Assembly: GCA_021847645.1 (NCBI GenBank)
Contig: JAJZQG010000035.1
Location: forward strand, 1 to 47,996
DNA: 47,996 nt
Direction of reading: 5' to 3'
Origin: Myxococcales bacterium
GTDB lineage: Bacteria > Myxococcota_A > Polyangia > Polyangiales > Polyangiaceae
Shown: positions 8,171 through 16,009 of the stretch, piece after piece
Numbering within the stretch: position 1 is the stretch's first letter
Layout of the letters: each line of letters begins with the position of its first letter
The notes under the pieces: generated by a model
Database searches by the model: none
What the model was told of the DNA's origin: nothing
The model's input: only the letters and a program-made list of their open reading frames with translations
Program-made: the position numbers and the translations under genes

Positions 8171-9874
8171 ATGCCGAATCTGGTGATCGTCGCGGGAGAC
8201 CGGTGCGAGCCGATCGTCGAAGCGTTGCTCGACGACGGCTGCGATGTGGTGAGCGTGCCGGACGCACTGGCGTTGCGGACGGCGATCACGCGCGCCACGC
8301 CGGATCTGGTGGTGCTGCACCTTGGCGACGCGCAGCGCAACCTGGAGCTGCTGGGCGTGCTGGCCGGCTGGTTCGCCGGCATTCCCGTGCCCGTGATGAT
8401 GAAGCTGCCGGCCGGCGACGAGCTCACCGCACGCAAGGCGCTTCAGTGCGGCGTATCGGACTTCATTCGGGAATGCGACTCCCCTCTCGATCTGGTGCCC
8501 CGGGTCCGCCACCTGTGCCGTCAGCGATTGCTCGCCAGCCTGATCATCAGCCAGAAGCACCTGCTGGAGCGTCGCAACGAGGAGTTGATCCACGTGACCG
8601 GTGAGCTGGAATCGACCCGCGAGCAGCTCGCGCGCCAGGGGCCTACCGTTCTTTACAGCATGACCGCGCCGCCGGGCTCGGACACCTTCCGCTGCGCGGA
8701 GGACTTCGACGCCGCGCCCCTGCGCTTTCTGGACGACACGATGTACGAGGCATTCGGATATCGCCCGGAGAGCCTGACGTTGACCGGGCGCACGTGGCTC
8801 GAGCTGGTGCACCCGAAAGACCGCAGGCGCTTGGCGGGCTGGGCGCAAACGCTGCTGACCGAGGGCCGGCACGTCCGCGAATACCGCTTTCTGCTCGCCG
8901 ACGGCTGCTACCGGTGGGTCGAGGATCGGGCAACCGTGCGGGTCGATGCCATGGGCGAGGCGGTGGAGGTCATCGGCTGTCTGCGCGACGAGACCGAGCA
9001 TCACGCCACCAAGGAGCTGCTGCGGCGAACCCACGGGCTGGTGCGCGACGCGCAGCGGGTCAGCGGAGCGCAGCAGCTGGCAGGCAGCGTGGCTCACGAC
9101 CTGAACAACCTGCTGTCGGTGATTGCGGGCCACGGACAGCTGGCCCAGCGCGCCTTGCCCCACAGCCATGCCGCGCGCAGGCACCTGTCGCAGATCCTGC
9201 AAGCGTCCTCTCGCGCCCGGGACGCCACCGGGTTGCTGGTCAAGTTCGCTCGCAGCGATGGAGTTCTGGCTGCGACGATCAACGTCAATTCGGTCGTGCG
9301 CACCACGGCGAGCCTGATGCGGCCATTGATGGGCGCGAGCGTGCGACTGGCCACCAGGCTCCGTTCCGGGCTATCGGCGGTGCGAATCGATCGCACCCAG
9401 CTCGAGCGGGTGCTGCTCAACCTGTGCATCAACGCCCGTGACGCCATGCCGCGGGGGGGCGAGCTGCTGATCCGGACCGGTCCCGCGCCGGCCGGCGTGG
9501 CCATCGAAGTCTCGGACACGGGAGACGGGATGGACGATCACGTGCTTGCCAGGTGCTTCGAGCCATTCTTCACCACCAAGCCCGAAGGCAAGGGCACGGG
9601 CCTGGGACTGTACAACGTGCTGCAGACGGCCCAGGCGTGGGGAGGATTCGTGACCGTCGAGACCGAGCCCGGGCGCGGGACCACCGTCCGGATCGTGCTG
9701 CCGGCTGCAGGCCGGCGCGCCCACGCGCGCAAGCCCGCCCGGCGATTGCACCGCGCCCCTGCGCCCGAGACCTCCGAAACTCGCATCAACGCTGCGCCGG
9801 AGTCGGGGCCGCTTCCCGTTTCGGCCCAGAGCCCGGCCGGCGAAGAGCCCGATCCGAACTCCAACGTGGCGTGA
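8171..9874 (+). CDS. PAS sensor histidine kinase with degenerate N-terminal receiver (kinase 2)
   Basis: A 567-residue paralogue of kinase 1 in the same order. The receiver-like segment (1-120) has LVVLHLGD where the phosphoacceptor aspartate should be and REC in place of KP. Then come a helix, a PAS domain (about 185-280), a phosphoacceptor helix with H309 in VAHDLNNLLSVI, and a full ATPase (N box LLNLCINARDAM, DTGDGMDD, FEPFFTTK, GTGLGLYNV). The two kinases share their domain layout and many motifs, so they come from a duplication. A C-terminal tail of about 55 residues is Pro/Ala-rich and probably disordered. The stop lies seven bases from the end of the convergent GAF/PAS/receiver gene, leaving no room for a separate terminator. 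Confidence 0.92.
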   Translation: MPNLVIVAGDRCEPIVEALLDDGCDVVSVPDALALRTAITRATPDLVVLHLGDAQRNLELLGVLAGWFAGIPVPVMMKLPAGDELTARKALQCGVSDFIRECDSPLDLVPRVRHLCRQRLLASLIISQKHLLERRNEELIHVTGELESTREQLARQGPTVLYSMTAPPGSDTFRCAEDFDAAPLRFLDDTMYEAFGYRPESLTLTGRTWLELVHPKDRRRLAGWAQTLLTEGRHVREYRFLLADGCYRWVEDRATVRVDAMGEAVEVIGCLRDETEHHATKELLRRTHGLVRDAQRVSGAQQLAGSVAHDLNNLLSVIAGHGQLAQRALPHSHAARRHLSQILQASSRARDATGLLVKFARSDGVLAATINVNSVVRTTASLMRPLMGASVRLATRLRSGLSAVRIDRTQLERVLLNLCINARDAMPRGGELLIRTGPAPAGVAIEVSDTGDGMDDHVLARCFEPFFTTKPEGKGTGLGLYNVLQTAQAWGGFVTVETEPGRGTTVRIVLPAAGRRAHARKPARRLHRAPAPETSETRINAAPESGPLPVSAQSPAGEEPDPNSNVA

Positions 9875-9881
9875 GCGTCCC

Positions 9882-11270
9882 TCAGCCCGCGAAAACGCGC
9901 TTGCGGGCCGCCCGGAGGGCCGAGTCCAAGGCTTCTTTCAGCGCCTCCGCGCCAAACGGCTTCTGCAGGAAAGGCACCTTCGGGTCGAGCTCGAAGCTCT
10001 CGCGCACCGTTCCCGGGAATCCGGACATGTAAATCCCGGCCAACCCCGGCCGCAGTGCGGCCAAGCGCTCCAGCACTTCGGTCCCCGGCATCCCCGGCAT
10101 CAGCAGATCGGTGATGACCAGGTCGATCTCGCCGATCGCGTCCTCCCACACCCGGAGCGCATCGGGCCCATCGACCGCTGTCAGCACCCGGTAGCCTTTG
10201 GCCTGCAGCATGTGGCTGACCACCTCGCGAACCAGCGCCTCGTCGTCCACGACCAGCACGGTGCCCGGCCCCTGCGCGCGAGACGGGACCGCGTTGCTGG
10301 CAGGCTCGTGAGGCCCGCGGGTCGCGGGGGCCACCGATGTCGGGGGCTGCCACGCCTTCTGTCGGTACGTTGCCACCCAGCCTGGGCCCTGCGGCCCGCC
10401 GTCCAGCATGCCGATCGAAGCCTCGAGCAGCACCCAGTGCCCATCCGCGTGCCGTACGCGACATTCCATCGAGGACGAGGGCCCTTCGGAACCGTCCAGC
10501 GTTTCGGTTACCCGGGCCGCGTCGTCCGGGTGCACCAGGTCGATCAGACGTTTGCCCGTCAGCTGATCCGGTCGATAGCCCAGCACGCGAGCGGCCGACG
10601 GACTCACGAACAAGAAGGAGCCGTCGCGGGTCATCTGCGTGACGACGTCGGGAATCGCGGCCAGGATGCGGGAGGCCTCGGTGCGCGGCAGGGCGTGGGG
10701 GGCCTCGGAGGAGGACGCTTCCCGTGGGGTGTCGGGCAGGGTGTCGTCGATCTGGAACGCGACGCGCCAGGACAGCAGATCGGTGAGCAACGCCAGGGCG
10801 TCCTCGGTTCCCGGGGCGATGGGCGCGTGCAGGTGGGAGTGCACGTGCAGCACGCCGATGGCCCGTCGGTCCCATTCGAAGGGGAAGAGCAGGCAATCGA
10901 AAGAGCGTTTGCGGACGTCCGCCCGGTGCGCCGGGTCGGATTCCGAGGGCTCGGTGCGCACCAACAGCTTCGCGGTCCGGTTGGCCGTGGGAGACAGGAC
11001 GATGCCTTGGGAGGCGAGCAGATCGAGGACCGCGGTGCAGTCGTCGTGTTCGCCGGCATGGGCCAGGACGGTCGCGTGCGCCTCGTGCGCGACGCCCAGG
11101 TGCAGTGAGGCGGCGCGAAGGCCGACATGCTCGACGAGCAGGCGGCACAGGTCGGACCAGGGAGCGGCGTCGCGCGAACCGCTCGCCAGGACTCCAGCGC
11201 AATCCCGGATGAGACGAAGGGACCCGGCAGGATCGGGGCGACGATGCTCGGATTGCGACGGCATGCTCAT
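9882..11270 (-). CDS. GAF-like/PAS/receiver signalling protein
   Basis: A 462-residue protein with no output domain. Residues 15-175 look like a GAF domain, 197-305 are PAS (AAIPDVVTQMTRDGSFLFVS, then GYRPDQLTGK) and 337-455 a complete receiver: VVDDEA, phosphoacceptor D388 in VITDLLMPGM, and FLQKPFG with the conserved lysine. ATG 11270 has an excellent ribosome site (GGAGGAGA). It is convergent with kinase 2. Because both kinases lack a working receiver of their own, this intact receiver is a natural candidate for their phosphate, though that is inferred only from position. Two palindromes lie upstream, a TGAATGA/TCATTCA site and GGTA-N7-TACC site 3. Confidence 0.9.
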   Translation of the reverse strand: MSMPSQSEHRRPDPAGSLRLIRDCAGVLASGSRDAAPWSDLCRLLVEHVGLRAASLHLGVAHEAHATVLAHAGEHDDCTAVLDLLASQGIVLSPTANRTAKLLVRTEPSESDPAHRADVRKRSFDCLLFPFEWDRRAIGVLHVHSHLHAPIAPGTEDALALLTDLLSWRVAFQIDDTLPDTPREASSSEAPHALPRTEASRILAAIPDVVTQMTRDGSFLFVSPSAARVLGYRPDQLTGKRLIDLVHPDDAARVTETLDGSEGPSSSMECRVRHADGHWVLLEASIGMLDGGPQGPGWVATYRQKAWQPPTSVAPATRGPHEPASNAVPSRAQGPGTVLVVDDEALVREVVSHMLQAKGYRVLTAVDGPDALRVWEDAIGEIDLVITDLLMPGMPGTEVLERLAALRPGLAGIYMSGFPGTVRESFELDPKVPFLQKPFGAEALKEALDSALRAARKRVFAG

Positions 11271-11375
11271 GCTCTCCTCCGTGTCGGGAACAAAGCGACC
11301 CGCACGTGCCAACAACCGTCGACTCGCCGGGCCGCCCCCCCTCGACCCCTTGGGGCAGGCGCCCAGTGTCGGGGA

Positions 11376-11392
11376 TGAATGACGTTCATTCA
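11376..11392. promoter_or_regulatory. Palindrome TGAATGA-CGT-TCATTCA (FadR/TetR-type operator look-alike)
   Basis: Perfect 7-bp arms lie around a 3-bp centre, about 105 bases before the GAF/PAS/receiver start. The arms match those of the fatty-acid-responsive Bacillus FadR (TetR family) operator as I know it. No TetR gene is present in the window, so the regulator would act from elsewhere. Confidence 0.5.
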
Positions 11393-11416
11393 ATTCGTTT
11401 GCTCCGGTATCCAACG

Positions 11417-11431
11417 GGTAGGACGGCTACC
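11417..11431. promoter_or_regulatory. GGTA-N7-TACC palindrome, site 3 (upstream of GAF/PAS/receiver gene)
   Basis: The core GGTAGGACGGCTACC extends to 8-bp arms ACGGGTAG/CTACCCGT (11414-11434). It lies 147 bases before the ATG at 11270, close to the distance seen at sites 1 and 4. Confidence 0.6.
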
Positions 11432-11540
11432 CGTCGAGCGGTGGACCCGCGGTGAACCCTCGGCTCTGCCGGCGTGGCTCGATCTGACGCGCAACTCCAC
11501 CAGCACCGGGTGCGCGAGAGGTGGTCGAAGCGGCTCATGT

Positions 11541-13892
11541 TCATGGCGGTAGTAGGCGCGAGGCACGACGCTTGTGAATCGATGCCGCAGCGCGGGTTGC
11601 CGTTTCGCGAATCGTCGAAGAGCTTCCCCACCGACGGCTGGCAGCGCGCTCGAGCGCATCGAGGGCGTCGGTCGATTCGCAGGTTGCGAGGAACCGGACC
11701 GCGATTTCGCGGGATCGCTCCGAGGCCTCGGTCGTGAAGACCTCGACGCGGTCGAGCAGGAAGATGGCAAGCTGCTCGGCGCGTCGAGGGCTGAGGGCAG
11801 CGGCCGTGTCGAGCAGCAACTCCCGCTCGGAAGCGTCGAGCCGATCGAAGGACGACGATCGGATTCGCTTGGCGACGGCAGGCCCGGCGGCGGCGATGCG
11901 TTGGGCGCGAATCACCTGGAGAATGGCGGTGCGCACGTCGGGTTCCGGATCGTCGACGAGCGCCTGCAGCACCTCGCGGGGCAGCACGGGACAGTCCTCG
12001 CCCAACAACGTAATGGCCTGGAGGCGCACGACGCCGTGCTCGGATGTCAACGCCGCGGCTGCCGCGTCTCGGGCCTGGTCGGTGCCGGCCTGCCGCAGTG
12101 TGGCCAGCAGGTTCAGGGCCTGATCGGCGGAGGCGCTGCGCAGGATCTCGGTCACGTCCGCCTCGTGGTTGTGGACGAATCTCTCCAGGTAGCCGAGGAG
12201 CACGGAGCGCACGAGCGGCGAGTCGACCTGGCCGAAACGCGACAGCACCAGCTCGAACAGTCCGTCGTGCGGCTGGGCAGCCAAGCCGGCCAGCAGCGCT
12301 GCGACCGAGCGGCTGTCGGGCTTGGGTTCCGAGGCGACCCGATCCAACGCGGCTTGCAGCCAGTCTCGCGTAAACAGCGCGTCCTCCATGCGCTTGCGGA
12401 GCACGCGCGCCGACGCGTCGCTGTGCCGCGTCTTGAACGATCGCTCGATGGAGTCGAGCAGGTCCAGCGCGGCCCCCGGCTCGTGCGCGAGGGCCCTCGT
12501 CGTGGCCCAGGATGCGAGCCCGTCGAGCAGCGGCCGCGCGTCCTCGGCGCTGCGCGCGGACAGCGCTTCGACGTCTTGCGAGGGCGCCGCTTGGAGCCAT
12601 CGAAGGCTCTGCGGCGCGGGGCTGGCGCGCGAGGCAGACGCCGGCGTGCCGGCAGGCTTGCGGCTCGACGGCGGGATGGTGCGCACCGAGGGGGGCGGCG
12701 TCGAAGGCACCGGTGCGCTTGCGGCCGTGGCGATCAGCTTGTCGATGACGGCAACGAAGTCGGCCCTGCCCGTGAGGCTCGCTGCATGTCGGGCCGCACC
12801 GAGCGCTACGGCGCCCTCTGGGACGGCTTCGCAGGCGCGCGCACCGGCGAACGCAGCGGTGATCTCGTCGCGCACCACGGCCAGCCGGGTCATGCCGCCC
12901 GCCAGAATCAGCCGCGGCACCTCGGGCGGCTCGAGCGAGGCGGCCCGCAACGCCTCCTGGCACAGCGCGCGAAGGGTCATGAGCGGCTGGTGCAGGACCG
13001 CGTGGACCAGACGCTGGTCGACCAACACGCGAGGCTCGTCGGAGCCCGTGCGCACCTCGAGCAGCGGCGTTGGCAACGACGGATCCGTGGCGGAGGGCAG
13101 CGTGCGTTTGGCGGCTTCGCATCTGCGGCGAAGCAGCTCGGCGAAGCAGCGGTCCGGCGGGATGGAGCCGATGCGCTCCTCGATGTCGCGCAGCACGGCG
13201 CGCACGAGGGCTGAATCGACATCCTCGCCGCCGGCGAACGGGGAGCCGGCGGACGCCAGCAGCCGCACGGCGCCGGGGCCCATCTCGACGATCGAGGCCG
13301 AGCAGCCGCCGGCACCCACGTCCACGATGGCCGCGATGCGTGGTCGGAGCGCTGCGGACGACAGCGACAGGGCGATGGCGGCCGCCTCGCTGATGAGCTG
13401 AGCGCTGTCGAGGCCCGCGAGTGCACCGGCATTCTCCAGCGCCGCGCAGGACTCCGCGGAGAACCACGCCGGTGTGCACAACACGGCCGTTGTGGGCCGT
13501 CGGTCGCACGCCAGCTCCACCGCATGGATGGCCTCGGTGAGGAGCGCAGCGGCAAGACTCTCGGGCGAGACTCGCTGCTGGGAGAACGCGAGGGCAACAC
13601 GGCCGCGGTCGTCGGCGCTCAACGTCACGGCCATCTGCGCGCGCAGGTGTTCGACGATCGGCTCGTCGGTGAGCCTGCCCAGCAGGCGCTTGACGGACAG
13701 CACGGTGAGCTGCGGCAGGCGAGATGCGCGCGCGAGAGCCGCGCTTCCCAGGCGGAGCGACTCGCGGCTCCAGGTCACGGCCGCTGGAAGCGAGCAGCTC
13801 CCGTCGGAGAATCGCGCGAGCTGGCCGCCGTTGGCCAGATGAACCGCGGCGCGCACAGCCGACGTTCCCAGATCGATGCCCAAGGAAATCAC
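11541..13892 (-). CDS. Hsp70-family ATPase fused to HEAT-like repeats
   Basis: A 783-residue protein. The N-terminal 370 or so residues are an actin/Hsp70-type ATPase: phosphate-1 loop GIDLGTSAVRAAV at 5-17, phosphate-2 loop IVDVGAGGCSASIVEMG at 189-205, and an adenosine motif LILAGGMTRLA near 330. A Pro/Ser-rich linker (about 395-430) replaces the normal peptide-binding domain. The rest is Leu/Ala helical pairs resembling HEAT repeats. Such Hsp70-HEAT proteins occur in myxobacteria and are thought to act as chaperone or scaffold variants; the clients are unknown. Translation starts at GTG 13892. The gene stands alone, with 270 bases to the next gene. Confidence 0.88.
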   Translation of the reverse strand: MISLGIDLGTSAVRAAVHLANGGQLARFSDGSCSLPAAVTWSRESLRLGSAALARASRLPQLTVLSVKRLLGRLTDEPIVEHLRAQMAVTLSADDRGRVALAFSQQRVSPESLAAALLTEAIHAVELACDRRPTTAVLCTPAWFSAESCAALENAGALAGLDSAQLISEAAAIALSLSSAALRPRIAAIVDVGAGGCSASIVEMGPGAVRLLASAGSPFAGGEDVDSALVRAVLRDIEERIGSIPPDRCFAELLRRRCEAAKRTLPSATDPSLPTPLLEVRTGSDEPRVLVDQRLVHAVLHQPLMTLRALCQEALRAASLEPPEVPRLILAGGMTRLAVVRDEITAAFAGARACEAVPEGAVALGAARHAASLTGRADFVAVIDKLIATAASAPVPSTPPPSVRTIPPSSRKPAGTPASASRASPAPQSLRWLQAAPSQDVEALSARSAEDARPLLDGLASWATTRALAHEPGAALDLLDSIERSFKTRHSDASARVLRKRMEDALFTRDWLQAALDRVASEPKPDSRSVAALLAGLAAQPHDGLFELVLSRFGQVDSPLVRSVLLGYLERFVHNHEADVTEILRSASADQALNLLATLRQAGTDQARDAAAAALTSEHGVVRLQAITLLGEDCPVLPREVLQALVDDPEPDVRTAILQVIRAQRIAAAGPAVAKRIRSSSFDRLDASERELLLDTAAALSPRRAEQLAIFLLDRVEVFTTEASERSREIAVRFLATCESTDALDALERAASRRWGSSSTIRETATRAAASIHKRRASRLLPP

Positions 13893-14021
13893 GTCAACGC
13901 CCCCCCCGCATGGTTATGGATCGAATTCCGGGGCTTGCCAGGCCGAAAGCGAAGAAAACAAGCAAGGAAGGCGGCCGGCAAGCGGCGGAAGGCGAACAGC
14001 CACTCTGGTGCGTAGCGCCGC

Positions 14022-14342
14022 TCACGCGGTGCGACGAATCAGGTGGTAGCCGAACGGGGTCTCGACGACATCGCTGTGCGCGCCCACGGCAAGAGCGAAG
14101 GCCGCCTCCTCGAAGGACTCGACCATTTGGCCGCGGGTGAACGCTCCCAGATCGCCGCCCGCGTCCCGGGACAGGCAATCGGAGCGCTCCCGGGCAATAG
14201 CCGCGAAGTCGGCTCCGTTGTCCAGCTCGGTCTTGATCGAGCGAATCTGCTCCAGGGCTTGTTCCTTGCTGCGGTCGGTCGCAGAGCGCAGCGAGCCGCT
14301 GTACATGAGAAGGATGTGCGAAGCGCGAACGACGTCAGACAT
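14022..14342 (-). CDS. Parvulin-type peptidyl-prolyl cis-trans isomerase (PpiC family)
   Basis: A single-domain parvulin of 106 residues, starting ATG 14342 after a strong AAAGGAGGGG. It shows the family signature: RASHILL near the start, a central helical part, then GGDLGAFTRGQMVESFEEAAF and a final TPFGYHLI. There is no signal peptide, so it should act in the cytoplasm on proline bonds, like E. coli PpiC. It lies 130 bases past the Hsp70-HEAT start on the same strand, so the two chaperone-type genes are neighbours but may have separate promoters. Confidence 0.93.
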   Translation of the reverse strand: MSDVVRASHILLMYSGSLRSATDRSKEQALEQIRSIKTELDNGADFAAIARERSDCLSRDAGGDLGAFTRGQMVESFEEAAFALAVGAHSDVVETPFGYHLIRRTA

Positions 14343-14701
14343 GGTCCCCTCCTTTGCACGGATTCCGGAGCATACGGCCGGTGGTGAAGGGGAGCTACCC
14401 TCGTTGCGCAAAACAACCGAGAAAGTGGCTGCCGTTCGGGACGGCGCACGCTACGAGGGAATCCCCATTGCATTCGGGTGAACTTCCGGATGTGGCGGCG
14501 TCGCCCCATCCGCTGCGCGGCGGCAGTGCGATCCAGCAGCAGTCCTGTCCGGGGAGCGTGCCCGGGACGGCGGCTTGACAGGGGAGGGGACCGGGCCAAC
14601 AGGATTCATCATGGTCGGGTCGGGGGAGCGGGGCATTGCGCTGCCAGCGAGCAGGCGCGCAAGCAGCGGTGCGCCCTGTTTCTTTTCGGGGGCAAACGTC
14701 G
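14343..14701. other. Divergent intergenic region
   Basis: This 359-base stretch lies between the parvulin start (minus) and the membrane-protein start (plus), so promoters for both are expected here. A TTGACA hexamer at 14575-14580 could be a -35 box for the plus-strand gene, but no convincing -10 follows. A short inverted repeat GCCGT/ACGGC lies near 14432-14446. No further gene is supported. Confidence 0.45.
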
Positions 14702-15790
14702 ATGGTGCAGCACGACAAATCGACAGGACGGGCAGGCGGCCAGAATCGGGTGGGATGGCGCGGGATTCGCAGCGCCGACCAGCGCCTGGTGCGGCGCTCG
14801 CGCATCGGTCCCCGCGCGTCGTGGGCTTGGGCGCGCCTTCAGCACGAACGACACCGGGCCCAGACAACGAACGCAGGCGAGGATCGGGCGGACGACGGCG
14901 ACGCGGACTGCGGCATACCGTTCGATGGGCTCGAACGCGAACCGTTCGACTCGCCCTTGATTGAGCTGGGGCGTCCGCGGCATCGCTTCCCGCTGGGCGC
15001 GTCGCGTTCGCAGTTGCGCACGCCGTTTCGGGATTGGGACGTTCCGGCCGAGATGGCACTCCCGCCCAGGCTGAGGTCTTCGGGCCTGCTCGACGACGCG
15101 CCCACGACGGAAGAGATGGACTGGGCGGCCGAAAGCGTGCTGGGAACCTGCTCGTGGTTTGCGCCGGATACGTTCCCTTGCCCGCCCGCACAGCGTGAGG
15201 AGGCCGAGCCGCCTGCACCGCAGCAGGGCCTGCGGACCAGCAGCGATTCGTTCCCGCCCGTGTCCGGCGAACCGGAGGACGAGCAGCCCCTGGGTATTCG
15301 CACGGTCCGCGATTGGTCGAGGCTGGGCACGGTCGCGAGCGCTGCAGTGGTGTCCCTTGTGATTCTCGCCGCGATATCGTCGTCCACGGGCCCGACACGG
15401 TCGTGGTCATCCGCCCTGCGACAGGTCGTCGCCGGCCTGGGGATCGTCGAGGCTCGCGCCGCGCTTGCCTTGCCGTCTCGCCGCGGCGCCATGCTGGCGC
15501 GCGGGCCCTCCGGCACGAAAGCCGACCCGCGATTCTTGGCGGAAGCGGTTGTCGACAAGCTCGTAGCCCGCGGCTCCGGTCCCTGCTCCCTGAGCAGCCT
15601 CGCACCGGCGTCCTTGTCCCTCGAAGTCGTATTCAAGCCGTCGGGCACGGTGGACAGGGCCAGCGTGGTCGGTCCGGGCGCGAGCGCTGCCCGTGCGACG
15701 GACTGCTTGCAGCTCCTGGTGCGGGACGCGCGGATACCCGCGTTCGACGGTGACAAGATTGCCGTGGTGCGGCGGCTGCGCATCGAGTGA
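14702..15790 (+). CDS. Single-pass membrane protein with periplasmic C-terminal domain
   Basis: A 362-residue protein with one hydrophobic segment at 209-228 (LGTVASAAVVSLVILAAISS), preceded by a long acidic, Pro-rich cytoplasmic part. The C-terminal 90 residues include SLSLEVVFKPSGTVDRASVV and end with ARIPAFDGDKIAVVRRLRI. That end resembles the TonB/AgmX-like C-terminal domain of many myxobacterial gliding and envelope proteins (pattern VPAFxGD). The first 60 residues are basic and low in conserved character, so the true start may be downstream of ATG 14702. Function unknown; an envelope-linking role is an inference from topology. Confidence 0.75.
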   Translation: MVQHDKSTGRAGGQNRVGWRGIRSADQRLVRRSRIGPRASWAWARLQHERHRAQTTNAGEDRADDGDADCGIPFDGLEREPFDSPLIELGRPRHRFPLGASRSQLRTPFRDWDVPAEMALPPRLRSSGLLDDAPTTEEMDWAAESVLGTCSWFAPDTFPCPPAQREEAEPPAPQQGLRTSSDSFPPVSGEPEDEQPLGIRTVRDWSRLGTVASAAVVSLVILAAISSSTGPTRSWSSALRQVVAGLGIVEARAALALPSRRGAMLARGPSGTKADPRFLAEAVVDKLVARGSGPCSLSSLAPASLSLEVVFKPSGTVDRASVVGPGASAARATDCLQLLVRDARIPAFDGDKIAVVRRLRIE

Positions 15791-15848
15791 GCATTTCCAC
15801 GTATTGAGTCGCGCCCACGGGTCAATCCGGTTGTTTCGGTAGGGGCCG

Positions 15849-15863
15849 GGTAGGCACGGTACC
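15849..15863. promoter_or_regulatory. GGTA-N7-TACC palindrome, site 4 (upstream of the dikinase operon)
   Basis: GGTAGGCACGGTACC in the context CGGGTAG...GGTACCGG. It lies 147 bases before the dikinase start at 16010, the same distance as site 3 from its gene. Confidence 0.6.
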
Positions 15864-16009
15864 GGTCTGATGCACGCTTTGCGACGTGTGACATGCGGTC
15901 GAGTCCATCGGGCGCACGAGGGTCCGCCCCTGCGGAAAACGCGCGCGCGCCACTCCCGTCATCGCGACAATGCGCACCCGGCGGATTGCGGGCGGCAGCC
16001 GAAGGCCGT

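Noticed and set aside
14012-14022. GTAGCGCCGCT near the parvulin stop, like site 2
   Set aside because: Only part of the palindrome is present (flanks GC and CA do not complete GGTA/TACC) and it overlaps a gene end rather than an upstream region.
14575-14580. TTGACA as a sigma-70 -35 box
   Set aside because: No acceptable -10 hexamer lies 16-18 bases downstream, so I kept it only as a note in the intergenic entry.
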